Below, piece after piece: positions 44,407-53,017 of a stretch of DNA of 64,000 nucleotides. Made by a program: the position numbers and the translations under genes. The stretch comes from Janthinobacterium sp. FW305-129. Its GTDB lineage: Bacteria; Pseudomonadota; Gammaproteobacteria; Burkholderiales; Burkholderiaceae_D. The DNA lies in assembly GCF_020858115.1 (NCBI RefSeq), contig NZ_JACYMM010000013.1:1-64000 (forward strand). The letters run 5' to 3'. The first letter of the stretch is position 1, and each line of letters opens with the position of its first letter. Below the pieces are notes generated by a model that was not told where the DNA came from, ran no database searches, and was given only the letters and a program-made list of their open reading frames with translations.

Positions 44407-45194
44407 CAGCGTGCCGCTTGCGCCAGGTATTGCAGCATATTGTCGGCGGCCGACAACACCTTGGTATTCATTTCATAGGTGCGCTGGGCAGCGATCATGT
44501 CGACCATTTCTTCCACCACCTGCACGTTCGAGCCTTCCAGCGCGAACTGTTTCAGCTTGCCCAGTGCGCCTTCGCCGGGACGGCCTTCCGTCGGCGTACC
44601 GCTCGATGCCGTTTCCTGGAACAGGTTTTCACCGAGTGCCAGCAAGCCCGTCGGATTGACGAAGCTGGTCAGGTTCAGCTGGCCCAGCTGGGTGCCGTTG
44701 ACATTGCCCGGCACGGTGGCCGTAACCATGCCATTTTCGCCGATGGTGATCGCCGTGGCATTGTTCGGTACGGTGATCTGCGGCACCAGCGGCAAGCCCT
44801 GGGCGTTGACCATCACGCCGTTTTCATTGATGCCCAGCTGGCCGGCGCGCGTGTAGGCCGCTTCACCGTTCGGGCGCAGCACTTGCAAAAAGCCGTTGCC
44901 GGTGATGGCGACGTCGAATTCGCGGCTCGTCGTTTGCAGGCTGCCCGTGGTAAACACCTTTTGCGTGCCCACCATGTGCGTGCCGTTGCCCAGCTGTACG
45001 CCCGACGGCGACAGGGTATTGTCGGCGCGCTGCGTGCCCGGCTGCTGCTCGACCTGGTAGAACAGGTCTTCGAAGACGACGCGGTCGCGCTTGAAACCAA
45101 CGGTATTGACGTTGGCCAGGTTGTTCGCGATGGCTTGCAGTTTGGCATCTTGCGCCTGCACGCCGGTCTTGCTGATCCACATTGCTGGATTCAT
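44406..45194 (-). CDS. flgG: Distal rod protein FlgG
   Basis: The 262-residue protein starts MNPAMWISKTGVQAQDAKLQAIANNLANVNTVGFKRDRVVFEDLFYQ and ends YEMNTKVLSAADNMLQYLAQAAR, with GSNVQVVEEMVDMIAAQRTYE near the C-terminus, all diagnostic of FlgG. It makes the distal rod. AGGAGTAAATC precedes the ATG. It follows flgF by 32 bases. Confidence 0.95.
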   Translation of the reverse strand: MNPAMWISKTGVQAQDAKLQAIANNLANVNTVGFKRDRVVFEDLFYQVEQQPGTQRADNTLSPSGVQLGNGTHMVGTQKVFTTGSLQTTSREFDVAITGNGFLQVLRPNGEAAYTRAGQLGINENGVMVNAQGLPLVPQITVPNNATAITIGENGMVTATVPGNVNGTQLGQLNLTSFVNPTGLLALGENLFQETASSGTPTEGRPGEGALGKLKQFALEGSNVQVVEEMVDMIAAQRTYEMNTKVLSAADNMLQYLAQAAR

Positions 45195-45226
45195 GATTTA
45201 CTCCTGGTAATTGGTTGGCGTGGGGC

Positions 45227-45955
45227 TTAGGCGCCCAGCAGGCGGTTTCCCGATTCCGTCATGGAATCGCTGGCCTTGAATACTTTCATTTGCATCTCGA
45301 AACTGCGGTTCAGGCTCATGGTGGCGACCATTTCCTCGACGGCAGAGACGTTGCTGCCTTCCAGGTGGCGGTCGCGCAGGCGTACCGTCGGATCGGCCTG
45401 CAAGTCTTCGCCGCCGCGCGCCACGATCAGGCCCGCCTCGTTCTTCGTCAGCTCGCCCGCTTCGGCATTGACCAGCTTGAGCTTGTCGACCGTCTGCATT
45501 TGCGCGGTGCCCGGCACCTGGATGGAAATCGTGCCATCGGCGCCGATCGACAGGCTGGTGTGTTCGGGAATCGTGATGGGGCCGCCTTCGCCCAGCACGG
45601 GCCGGCCGTTGATGGTCAGCGCGCCCGTTTCATCGAGGTCCATGGCGCCGGCGCGCGTGTAGGCTTCGCCGTTTTGCCACTGCACCGCGAGAAAGCCGTT
45701 GCCCGTGATGGCCACGTCGAGTTCGCGTCCCGTCTCCTTGATGGCGCCGGTGCGCGTGCCGACGGCGCTCGACTGCGTCTGCGTCATGTGGCGGTCGTCG
45801 TAGCCATAGCCGTTCTGCAACGGCTGGGCCGTCGATACCTCGAGATTGGCGCGGAAGCCGCCCGTTTCGATGTTGGCCAGGTTGTTGGCGTGTACCTGCT
45901 GTGCCCGCAGGGCACGGTCGGCCCCGCTCATGGCGGTATAAATCAGCGCATCCAT
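45227..45955 (-). CDS. flgF: Proximal rod protein FlgF
   Basis: The 242-residue product has MDALIYTAMSGADRALRAQQVHANNLANIETGGFRANLE at the start and LEGSNVSAVEEMVATMSLNRSFEMQMKVFKASDSM at the end. The order in the operon (flgE-flgF-flgG) and the modest length identify FlgF rather than another FlgG. It forms part of the proximal rod. Confidence 0.93.
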   Translation of the reverse strand: MDALIYTAMSGADRALRAQQVHANNLANIETGGFRANLEVSTAQPLQNGYGYDDRHMTQTQSSAVGTRTGAIKETGRELDVAITGNGFLAVQWQNGEAYTRAGAMDLDETGALTINGRPVLGEGGPITIPEHTSLSIGADGTISIQVPGTAQMQTVDKLKLVNAEAGELTKNEAGLIVARGGEDLQADPTVRLRDRHLEGSNVSAVEEMVATMSLNRSFEMQMKVFKASDSMTESGNRLLGA

Positions 45956-45981
45956 TGCTCTTTACCTTTGCGTATCGTGGA

Positions 45982-47160
45982 TTACAGCGCTTGCATCAGC
46001 GATTGCAGCATGGCGTTCTCGGTCGAGATGACCTTCGAGTTCGCCTGGTAATTGCGCTGCGACGTCATCAGGCCCACCAGTTCGGAAGTGATGTCGACGT
46101 TCGACTGTTCCAGCGAGCTCGTCACCAGTTTGCCGGCCATGCCCACGCCCGGACGGTCATACATGGCGGTACCGGAGGTGGTCGAGGCGACCCAGCTGGT
46201 ATCGTTGACGGCCGTCAAGGCGCCTTCGTCGGGGAAGGTTGCCAGGGCGATCACGCCGATGCTTTGTTTCTGGCCATTCGTGTATTTCGCCACGACGGAG
46301 CCGTCATCGGCCAGTTCCACGCCCATGTAGGTGCCCGAGGCATAGCCGTCGGCGCGGTCGGTCGAGGTCGTGGCTTCACCGGCGAACTGGGTGGTGCCCG
46401 CGTAGTCGATGGCGACCGTCATCGGCGCGGCGCCAGCCGGCGTCGGCAGCACTGGCGACGCGGTCGTGCCCGTCAACAGCTTGCCGTTCGTGTCGAAGGT
46501 CATGCTCGTCACCGGCGTCACATCGGCGTTGTCGAAGGTGTAGTGCACGTCCACGCCCGTTGCCGTCTTGACGAAGTACTGGCCCAGCGAGTGCTTGGCG
46601 CCCAGCGAGTCGTAGACGATCGAGGACTTGGCGCTGTTGTAGCTCAGTTCGTTGGTCTTGCTGAACGGCGGGGTTTTCACGGTCCATTCGGACGACATGT
46701 TGGCGGCATACGCCAGCTTGGTCGTTGCCACGGCGGGAATCTGGCCCGTCGGAATGTTCATGTCGCCCATGGTGCCCAGAGTGGTGCTGCCCTTGACGGC
46801 GGCGTAGCCCTGCACCAGGCGGCCGTTCGAGTCGATCAGCTTGCCATCATTGCTGGCCGAAAAGATGCCGACGCGGCTGTAGATCATGGTGTTCTGTGCA
46901 TCGCGCGTGACGAAGTAGCCGCGGCCGTCGATGGCCGCGTCGAGCGCGCGGCCCGTGTTGAGCACGCCGCCATTGAGCGACATGCTTTGCGTCAGCGACC
47001 CGATTTCCGTGCCCGTGGCGCGCGACCCGGCGTACATGGCCGAAAAGTTGGCGCGGCTGCTCTTGAAACCGTAGGTGCCGGCATTGGCGATATTGTTACT
47101 GGTGCTGTTCAACTGTTGGTTGATGGACTGGATACCGGACAGGGCGATGTCGAAACTCAT
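45982..47160 (-). CDS. flgE: Flagellar hook protein FlgE
   Basis: The 392-residue protein starts MSFDIALSGIQSINQQLNSTSNNIANAGTYGFKSSR and ends SLEQSNVDITSELVGLMTSQRNYQANSKVISTENAMLQSLMQAL, the D0 sequences of FlgE. The middle domain carries a DSLGAKHSLGQYFVK motif, as in standard hooks. CTAAAGGAAGTCAAC precedes the ATG. It assembles into the hook under FlgD and its length is set by the downstream FliK. Confidence 0.95.
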   Translation of the reverse strand: MSFDIALSGIQSINQQLNSTSNNIANAGTYGFKSSRANFSAMYAGSRATGTEIGSLTQSMSLNGGVLNTGRALDAAIDGRGYFVTRDAQNTMIYSRVGIFSASNDGKLIDSNGRLVQGYAAVKGSTTLGTMGDMNIPTGQIPAVATTKLAYAANMSSEWTVKTPPFSKTNELSYNSAKSSIVYDSLGAKHSLGQYFVKTATGVDVHYTFDNADVTPVTSMTFDTNGKLLTGTTASPVLPTPAGAAPMTVAIDYAGTTQFAGEATTSTDRADGYASGTYMGVELADDGSVVAKYTNGQKQSIGVIALATFPDEGALTAVNDTSWVASTTSGTAMYDRPGVGMAGKLVTSSLEQSNVDITSELVGLMTSQRNYQANSKVISTENAMLQSLMQAL

Positions 47161-47217
47161 GTTGACTTCCTTTAGTGAAGGAGGAGATTAGTGTTCAGGA
47201 ACGAAGGGGAGAGCGGA

Positions 47218-47871
47218 TCAGGCCGTCTTACCGTTAAAGCCGGTGATCGCGCCAGGGTTGACTTCGCCCAGGTTCGACACGCTCAGAATCATGCTGCCGC
47301 CGGCCGACAGGCGCACGCTGTTCAGCTTGCCCGCGATATCGACCGTCGGCTTTTCGGTGCCATTGGTGGTGACCTTCATGCTGTAGGTGCCAGCAGGCAA
47401 GCCCAGGGCGACGGGATCGATGGTGAACGGCACCGTGCCGGCCGCCTTGGCGCCCAGTTCGATCTTGTATTCCTTGTCGTCGATGCCTTTCAGGGTCACG
47501 GTGGTCTTGGTGGTGCCGGACGCCAGCGCGATGCTGCCGCTGACCTTGCTCTTGTCGAGCTGCACCGTTTCGCTGTTGACCATGACTTCGGAACCGACTT
47601 GCGCGCCCAGGGCCAGCACTTGCATCGATTGCAGCACGCTGGCATTGGCGCTGGTCAGCGCCGACAGGTTCTGCATCGCTTCCGTCTGCGCCTGCTGCGT
47701 CAATTGATTGACGAACTGGCTCGGATCGGTCGGCGCGAGGGGATCCTGGTTCTTGATCTGCGCGACCAGCAATTTGGTGAACATATCCTGGGTGGCATTG
47801 CTTTGCGACTTGACGGCATTGCTGTTGCTGCCGCTGCCGCTGGTGTTGTTTGTAAAGAGATTGGTTTCCAT
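47218..47871 (-). CDS. flgD: Hook-capping protein FlgD
   Basis: The 217-residue protein has the FlgD core KDMFTKLLVAQIKNQDPLAPTDPSQFVNQLTQQAQTEAMQN-like region near the N-terminus (seen as FTKLLVAQIKNQDPLAPTD) and a FlgD Ig-like domain containing GSIALASGTTKTTVTLKG. It caps the hook during assembly and is then lost. Its ribosome-binding site lies inside the 3' end of flgC, three bases away. Confidence 0.94.
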   Translation of the reverse strand: METNLFTNNTSGSGSNSNAVKSQSNATQDMFTKLLVAQIKNQDPLAPTDPSQFVNQLTQQAQTEAMQNLSALTSANASVLQSMQVLALGAQVGSEVMVNSETVQLDKSKVSGSIALASGTTKTTVTLKGIDDKEYKIELGAKAAGTVPFTIDPVALGLPAGTYSMKVTTNGTEKPTVDIAGKLNSVRLSAGGSMILSVSNLGEVNPGAITGFNGKTA

Positions 47872-47874
47872 GGA

Positions 47875-48291
47875 TTATGCTTCACCTAATTTGAGGAGCG
47901 ATTGCTGCATCGACTTGATGCGGCCCAGAACTTCGACATTGGTTTCAAACGCGCGCGAGGCCGACATCATGTCGGTCATCTCGGCGACCTGGTTGACGTT
48001 GGGGTAGAACACCATGCCATCGGCATTGGCCATCGGATGGCCCGGTTCATACACCTTGCGCAGCGGCTCATCGCTTTGCACCACGTCGAGTACTTGAACT
48101 CGTCCGCCGGCGCCGCTGGCACCGGGGCCATCCATCACGGCCGCAAACACCGGCTTGCGCGCGCGGTAGGTTTCGCCTTCGGAACCGGCCACGGAATCGG
48201 CATTGGCCAGGTTGCTGGCGATGGTATTGAGGCGCACGGTTTGCGCCGCCATCGCCGAACCGGCGATCTTGGAAATATCCTGGAAGCTCAT
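47875..48291 (-). CDS. flgC: Proximal rod protein FlgC
   Basis: The 138-residue product starts MSFQDISKIAGSAMAAQTVRLNTIASNLANADSVAG and ends SRAFETNVEVLGRIKSMQQSLLKLGEA, which identify FlgC. It polymerises with FlgB and FlgF to form the proximal rod. ATAAGGATCAC precedes the ATG. Confidence 0.95.
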   Translation of the reverse strand: MSFQDISKIAGSAMAAQTVRLNTIASNLANADSVAGSEGETYRARKPVFAAVMDGPGASGAGGRVQVLDVVQSDEPLRKVYEPGHPMANADGMVFYPNVNQVAEMTDMMSASRAFETNVEVLGRIKSMQQSLLKLGEA

Positions 48292-48298
48292 GTGATCC

Positions 48299-48661
48299 TT
48301 ATTGTCCGGAAATGGCCTTGGACAGACCCTTCAGTTTCATGTTGACGAAAGTGAGGCTGGTCTGGAAGTCGGTGGCATTCTGCGAGAACGCCGCCTGCTC
48401 CACGCCGATTTCGACGGTGTTGCCGTCGCGGCTGGGGTGGTAGGGGACGCGGTACAGGGCGCTGGCATCGTCATCGGTCGACAGCAGGCCGGCCTCGTTA
48501 TCCTGCAACTGCTGCAGGGCGCTGCCGAAATCCATGTCCATGGCCTGGAAGCCTGGCGTGTTTTCATTGGCGATGTTGGCCGCCAGCACGCGTGTACGGT
48601 CGGCGCGCAGCGCGAGCGCATCGGCGTGCACGCCCAGCGCATCCTTGAAATTAATCCCCAT
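48299..48661 (-). CDS. flgB: Proximal rod protein FlgB
   Basis: The 120-residue rod protein begins MGINFKDALGVHADALALRADRTRVLAANIANENTPGF and continues with a typical FlgB middle. The ATG at 48661 has AAGG 6 bases upstream; a second ATG at 48667 (adding Met-Thr) is too close to that site. It is the first gene of the flgB-L run and diverges from flgA. No clear -10/-35 or sigma-28 site was found in the 140-base flgB-flgA gap. Confidence 0.93.
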   Translation of the reverse strand: MGINFKDALGVHADALALRADRTRVLAANIANENTPGFQAMDMDFGSALQQLQDNEAGLLSTDDDASALYRVPYHPSRDGNTVEIGVEQAAFSQNATDFQTSLTFVNMKLKGLSKAISGQ

Positions 48662-48801
48662 GGTCATCCTTTGTATTGAATTCGATCGTGCTTTTTGCGG
48701 TTCGGGCTAGAAAATAGATGGTGCAGAGGTAAAATCCCAGCCTGGTCATGTTGACGCATGGTAAGGTCATGCCGCTTCAGTATCTTTGATTAAGGTTAGC
48801 A

Positions 48802-49563
48802 ATGATTTATTTTGAGAACTATTCCATGATGTGGAACAAGGCGCAAGGTCGTCACATACTATTGCCAAGCCTATTTTTACTGACCAGCCTATATAGTAGT
48901 GCAGGACGCGCAGAATTGCCAGCCGACAATATATTTTCGCGTGTGGAACAATTGGCGCGCGAGCAATTGGCACAGCAGGCAGCCTCGGCGGGATTGCTGG
49001 AGCCGCAGTTCCAGGTGGCCGTGGTGAAAAGCACGCGCCCCATGCCGGCGTGCGCGGCGCCCGTCGCGCTGGAAACGGCGGACAGCCGTTCGGCGCAGCG
49101 CATGCGCTTTGTTGCAGTGTGTCCTGGGAGCAACGGTTGGCGCTATGAAATGCTGGCGCGCGGCAGCATCACGGCCCAGGTGGCGGTGACGAGCGCCCCC
49201 GTCACGGCGAATACGCCCTTGCAGGCGGGCGACGTGACGATGGCGCGGCGCGACGTGACGATGGTGCCCGACAGCATTGCCTCCTTGCCCGGCGCCGTTG
49301 GCCTGTCGAGCCGGCGCAGCTTGCGTGCCGGCGAAGTGTTGCGGCAAGGACAACTGGCCTCGCCCGTGTTGATCAAGCGGGGCAGTGCGGTGAATATCGT
49401 GGCGCGCAAGGAGCAGGTGGAGGTGAGCATGGCCGGCGAAGCGCTGGATCCGGGCGCGCTGGGCGAGGTGATTCGCGTGCGCAACGCCACCAGCGGCACG
49501 GTGATACGTGCCAGGGTGGTCGATGCGGGTGTGGTGGAGCCGGCCGATATTGCTGGCCGTTAA
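48802..49563 (+). CDS. flgA: P-ring assembly chaperone FlgA
   Basis: The 253-residue periplasmic protein has an N-terminal signal sequence (hydrophobic LLPSLFLLTSLYSSAG) and a C-terminal SAF domain with KRGSAVNIVARKEQVEVSMAGEALDPGALGEVIRVRNATSG, typical of FlgA. It helps FlgI assemble the P ring. The ATG at 48802 has AAGG 6 bases upstream. It is the only plus-strand gene in the flagellar block except the fragment at the right edge, and diverges from flgB. Confidence 0.92.
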   Translation: MIYFENYSMMWNKAQGRHILLPSLFLLTSLYSSAGRAELPADNIFSRVEQLAREQLAQQAASAGLLEPQFQVAVVKSTRPMPACAAPVALETADSRSAQRMRFVAVCPGSNGWRYEMLARGSITAQVAVTSAPVTANTPLQAGDVTMARRDVTMVPDSIASLPGAVGLSSRRSLRAGEVLRQGQLASPVLIKRGSAVNIVARKEQVEVSMAGEALDPGALGEVIRVRNATSGTVIRARVVDAGVVEPADIAGR

Positions 49564-49569
49564 GAAAAA

Positions 49570-50331
49570 TCAGTCGGCGGCGGCCGTGCGCTGCAGCCGC
49601 GTCGCCAGCTGCGTCAGCTTGGCGGCGTAGTTGGGGTCGGTGGCATAGCCGCCGCGCGCCAGGCCTTGCGCGAAGGCGCCCGCGTCGGCGCCCGTGTTCA
49701 GGGCGGCGCGGTAGCGCGGGTTGTCGAGCAGCACTTGCGCATAGTCGCGGAAGGCGCTGGCCTGATCCGGGTAGCTGCGGAAGCGTTCCGTTTTTTTCAG
49801 GGCCGTAGCGCTGCCCGCCTCGTATTCGGTGGTGACATTGCTGGCCACGTCGCCCTGCCATTTGCCGCCGGCCTTGATGCCGAACAAATTATTCGTGTCC
49901 GCGCCCGTGCCCTGGCGCAGCGGACGCTGGCCCCAGCCCGATTCCAGCGCCGCGTGGGCGGCGACGATTTCCGGCGCCACGCCAAGGCGCGCGCCTGTTT
50001 CTTCCGTCCACGGCTTGATCGAGGCGAGGAATTGCTGCTGCGTTTCGCCGATCTCGCCGCCCTGGTTGATGCTGCCCAGGACGTTGACAGGCTGGCTTTG
50101 CTCCAGGTAGGCGCGGCCCTGCGGGCTCAGGCTGGTGGCATTGCCGCCGCCCTGTTCGATGAAGCGGGCCACTTCGCCCTGCACTTGCCGGAACACGCTG
50201 CCAAAGCTGCCGCCGGAGACAGTGGCGCCAGTGGCGTCGGTGGCGCGCATATTGCTTTGCACGGCATGGGTCGCCGCCGTCGATGGCGTCGCCGCCGTGG
50301 CGCGGGTGGTCAGGAAATCAGCCTGGCGCAT
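49570..50331 (-). CDS. FlgJ-type peptidoglycan hydrolase (separate muramidase)
   Basis: The 253-residue protein carries the glucosaminidase/muramidase domain of FlgJ: QQFLASIKPWTEETGARLGV, AHAALESGWGQRPL with the expected catalytic Glu, NLFGIKAG, EYEAGSATALKKTERFRSYPDQASAFRDYAQVLLDNPRY and a final YATDPNYAAKLTQLATRL. The N-terminal rod-binding domain is missing, so this is the hydrolase half of a split FlgJ whose cap half is at 42206-42610. GAGGAAG is 6 bases before the ATG at 50331; an ATG at 50349 is possible. It overlaps flgN by 14 bases, placing it in the flgM-flgN unit. Confidence 0.88.
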   Translation of the reverse strand: MRQADFLTTRATAATPSTAATHAVQSNMRATDATGATVSGGSFGSVFRQVQGEVARFIEQGGGNATSLSPQGRAYLEQSQPVNVLGSINQGGEIGETQQQFLASIKPWTEETGARLGVAPEIVAAHAALESGWGQRPLRQGTGADTNNLFGIKAGGKWQGDVASNVTTEYEAGSATALKKTERFRSYPDQASAFRDYAQVLLDNPRYRAALNTGADAGAFAQGLARGGYATDPNYAAKLTQLATRLQRTAAAD

Positions 50332-50758
50332 ACGTATCTTCCTCGCCATGCAGCACGCGCTGCATGATGCTGTACTGCTCTGTTAATAAATCGCTGTTGC
50401 GGGCATTCAGGCGCTTGCATTCAAGCACCATCTGTTCCAGCAAGGCCCAATCAGCCTGGGCCTTGCTGCGCGCGTCTTCTTGTAATAACGCAAACAATTG
50501 CGGCATATCGCCTTGCGGGCCCAGCAGGGCAGTGACGAGGCTGACCCGCTGGCGGCGGCGCGCATCGAGTGGCTCGACGGCGGCGACGACCTGGTCGGCC
50601 AGCGCCGTCAGCTGCGCGCTCTGGTGGTGCAGGGTGGCCTGAAATTGTTCTTCCAGCAAGGTTTGCAGGGCGGCGTAGCCGGCGCGGTCGTCCGTCATGC
50701 CTTGCAGCACGCGGCGCATGGCTTCCTGGCGCGTGATGCCCTTGCGCGGCGCGGTCAC
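50318..50758 (-). CDS. flgN: Export chaperone FlgN for hook-associated proteins
   Basis: The 146-residue all-helical protein ends LLEQMVLECKRLNARNSDLL, which fits the FlgN family, the chaperone for FlgK and FlgL. It begins with GTG overlapping the flgM stop (GTGA). The gene is followed without a gap by the muramidase gene. Confidence 0.88.
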   Translation of the reverse strand: MTAPRKGITRQEAMRRVLQGMTDDRAGYAALQTLLEEQFQATLHHQSAQLTALADQVVAAVEPLDARRRQRVSLVTALLGPQGDMPQLFALLQEDARSKAQADWALLEQMVLECKRLNARNSDLLTEQYSIMQRVLHGEEDTYAPG

Positions 50759-51045
50759 GATTCGCCGCCGTGGAAACGCTGGATCAGACCAGCCAGTTTC
50801 GACGGATCGAACGGCAATTCGCCCTTGGCCAGCGCATCGCGCAGCATGGCCACGCGCTCGTGATCGATCTCGGGCATGGCGCGCAGGGCGGCCATGGCCG
50901 GTTGCAGCACGGCCGATTGCAGTTCCGCCCCGGCCGACGAGCCGCCCATGGCGCCTGCGGCACCCGCGTGCTCGGCGATCGCCTCGGCCGGCGCCACGGC
51001 GCTGCTGCGCACGGCAGCGCCGGTATTGCCGGAGGAGATTTTCAT
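50755..51045 (-). CDS. flgM: Anti-sigma-28 factor FlgM
   Basis: The 96-residue protein starts MKISSGNTG and has the C-terminal sigma-binding helices IDHERVAMLRDALAKGELPFDPSKLAGLIQ, the signature of FlgM. It binds FliA until hook completion, when it is exported. An ATG at 51069 (MQIKGKQ) is the alternative start and would overlap the motB 3' end. The middle is a long Ala/Gly-rich linker, as in other FlgM proteins. Confidence 0.9.
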   Translation of the reverse strand: MKISSGNTGAAVRSSAVAPAEAIAEHAGAAGAMGGSSAGAELQSAVLQPAMAALRAMPEIDHERVAMLRDALAKGELPFDPSKLAGLIQRFHGGES

Positions 51046-51058
51046 ACGTTGTTTGCCT

Positions 51059-52120
51059 TTAATTTGCATGCTCGTCCCGTTCCTTCTTTGCGGGCAGGCC
51101 CAGCTTATCACGCAGGCGCTGCAAGGTGCCCGAGTCCGGTTCACCCACTTGCAACTCTTCGCCTTGCGGCTTTTGCCCGGCCATGCCGAACATGGCGGCG
51201 ATGCTGTCGGCCTGGCCACGCGTCAATATTAACAGTTCGATGCGGCGGTTGATGCCGGCGCTGGCATTTTTCACGTCCAGCGGCGCGCGGTCGGCCATGC
51301 CCACCACTTGCAGCACGCTGTCCGGACTCATGCTGCCGATCAATAATTGCGCGCGCGCCGACATGGCGCGGTTGGCCGACAGGGTCCAGTTCGAAAAGCC
51401 TTCATAGCCGGTATTGGCGTATTGCATCGAATCGGTATGGCCGACGATCAGCATCTGGTTGTCCATCTGGGCAAAAACAGGGCCCATCTGGCGCAGCAGC
51501 TTGCGGAAGCGGTCGGTCGGCACGGCGCTGCCGCGCACGAACATGCCTTGCTTGTCCGTATCGTGCAGCATGACGCGCAAGCCGTAGGGCGTGATCACCG
51601 ATTGCAAGTTGCTTTTCAATCCAGCTTCATCGCTGAGCTTGTCGAGCGCGCGCGACAGGCTCAGCAGGTCTTCCGGCGACTGGTAGCTGATCTTGGTCTG
51701 GTTTTGCGGCGCGGCGCCAGCCTTGCCATCCTGCATCTGCTTGCCTTCCGTGCGCGTGTCGCCCGTGCCCTTGCGGGGCATGGGGAAGCGCTCGATCAGG
51801 CTGCCACGGGGGCCGCCTTTCTGTTCCGGCATGACGCCCTGGCCTTCGCCCTGGCGGCTGCCGGCGCTGGCATCCATCATGATTTCCTTCATCGCCTGCT
51901 GCTCGCGCGCGGCCATCAGCCACAGCACGAGGAAGAGCGACAGCAGGGCCAGGCAAAAGTCGGCAAACGCTACTTTCCAGGCGCCGCCGTGGCCGTCGTC
52001 GTCGTGCTTGCGGCCAGCCCGCTTGATGATGGCCTGTTCATGTTTCTCATGCGGCTTTAGCACGGCGGCCTCCCCGGCCTTGGCCTTGCTCTTGTTCGGC
52101 GCCGCCATCTTCCAGCGCAT
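51059..52120 (-). CDS. motB: Stator protein MotB (LafU-like)
   Basis: The 353-residue protein has one N-terminal membrane helix with the conserved proton-carrying Asp (WKVAFADFCLALLSLFLVLWLM), a plug/linker region and an OmpA-type peptidoglycan-binding domain with MLIVGHTDSMQY and NRAMSARAQLLIGSM. Its start overlaps the 3' end of motA by about 70 bases. The chosen start follows GGAAAG; the Met at residue 5 is also possible. It anchors the stator to murein. Its position directly after fliA and motA matches lafU of lateral flagella. Confidence 0.9.
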   Translation of the reverse strand: MRWKMAAPNKSKAKAGEAAVLKPHEKHEQAIIKRAGRKHDDDGHGGAWKVAFADFCLALLSLFLVLWLMAAREQQAMKEIMMDASAGSRQGEGQGVMPEQKGGPRGSLIERFPMPRKGTGDTRTEGKQMQDGKAGAAPQNQTKISYQSPEDLLSLSRALDKLSDEAGLKSNLQSVITPYGLRVMLHDTDKQGMFVRGSAVPTDRFRKLLRQMGPVFAQMDNQMLIVGHTDSMQYANTGYEGFSNWTLSANRAMSARAQLLIGSMSPDSVLQVVGMADRAPLDVKNASAGINRRIELLILTRGQADSIAAMFGMAGQKPQGEELQVGEPDSGTLQRLRDKLGLPAKKERDEHAN

Positions 52121-52961
52121 TGATCCAGCTTTCCAGCTGGGCGAAGCTTGGCTTGATGTTCAACTGCACCAGGCGGCGGCCCGCATCGATGGCCAGCAGA
52201 GGCGGTTTGCCCGCCACGTGCGTGACCAGCACGACCTTCACGCATTCCATGGTCGAGCCTTCCTCGCCCACCAGCTGTTTCATCATGTTGCACATCGGAT
52301 CGAGCACGCCGTAGCAAAAGAAGATGCCGATGAAGGTACCGACCATGGCGGCGCCCACTTTTTCCGAAATTTCCGCCGCATCGGCGCCGTCGGCCACGGA
52401 ATTCATGGCCATCACGATACCGAGCACGGCGGCCAGAATACCGAAGCCGGGCATGGCTTCGGCGATCTTGTGCAGCGACTTCGACGGTTGCAGCAATTCG
52501 TCGTGGATGGCTTCCAGTTCCTGTTCCAGCACACCTTCGAGCTCATGCGCGTTGATCTTGCCCATCGCCATCAAACGGAAGTTGTCGACGATGAAAGCGA
52601 GCAGCTTCGGCTCTTCCAGCACCAGCGGATAGCGCTGGAACAGGGCGCTTTCGCGCGGTGCCTCGACGTGGGCATCGAGCGCCTTCAGGCCGCCGGCGGC
52701 CGTTTGCAGCAGTTCGTACATCAGCAGCAGCAACTGGCGCTGGAATTCCGAGCCTTGCTTCTTGTGCGTGACGATCTTGCGCATCTGGTGCAGCATTTCA
52801 CCGAGTACATGCTTGGGGTTGCCCAGCACCAGGGCGCCGACGGCGGCGCCGATGATGATGATCAACTCGACCGGTTGCCAGATCGCGTGGACGGTGCCGC
52901 CCATCAGGGCGAAGCCTCCGAATACACACCCCATCACGATTAAGATACCGATAATTACCAT
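52047..52961 (-). CDS. motA: Stator protein MotA (LafT-like)
   Basis: The 304-residue protein has four membrane helices including IGILIVMGCVFGGFALMGG and ELIIIIGAAVGALVLGN, and the cytoplasmic loop with conserved LLAFIVDNFRLMAMGKINAHELEG. The C-terminus IFFCYGVLDPMCNMMKQLVGEEG fits MotA. It forms the proton-conducting stator with MotB. AGAAAGGCAGTTGAC precedes the ATG. It is 56 bases downstream of fliA. Confidence 0.92.
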   Translation of the reverse strand: MVIIGILIVMGCVFGGFALMGGTVHAIWQPVELIIIIGAAVGALVLGNPKHVLGEMLHQMRKIVTHKKQGSEFQRQLLLLMYELLQTAAGGLKALDAHVEAPRESALFQRYPLVLEEPKLLAFIVDNFRLMAMGKINAHELEGVLEQELEAIHDELLQPSKSLHKIAEAMPGFGILAAVLGIVMAMNSVADGADAAEISEKVGAAMVGTFIGIFFCYGVLDPMCNMMKQLVGEEGSTMECVKVVLVTHVAGKPPLLAIDAGRRLVQLNIKPSFAQLESWINALEDGGAEQEQGQGRGGRRAKAA

Positions 52962-53017
52962 GTCAACTGCCTTTCTGCGTCATTGTGCTGCGTCAATTTG
53001 ATGGATAGTGCTGAAAC

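Noticed and set aside
48743-48758. Sigma-54-like GG-N10-GC spacing upstream of flgA
   Set aside because: Only the GG and GC dinucleotides match; the flanking -24 and -12 bases do not, and such spacing is common by chance.
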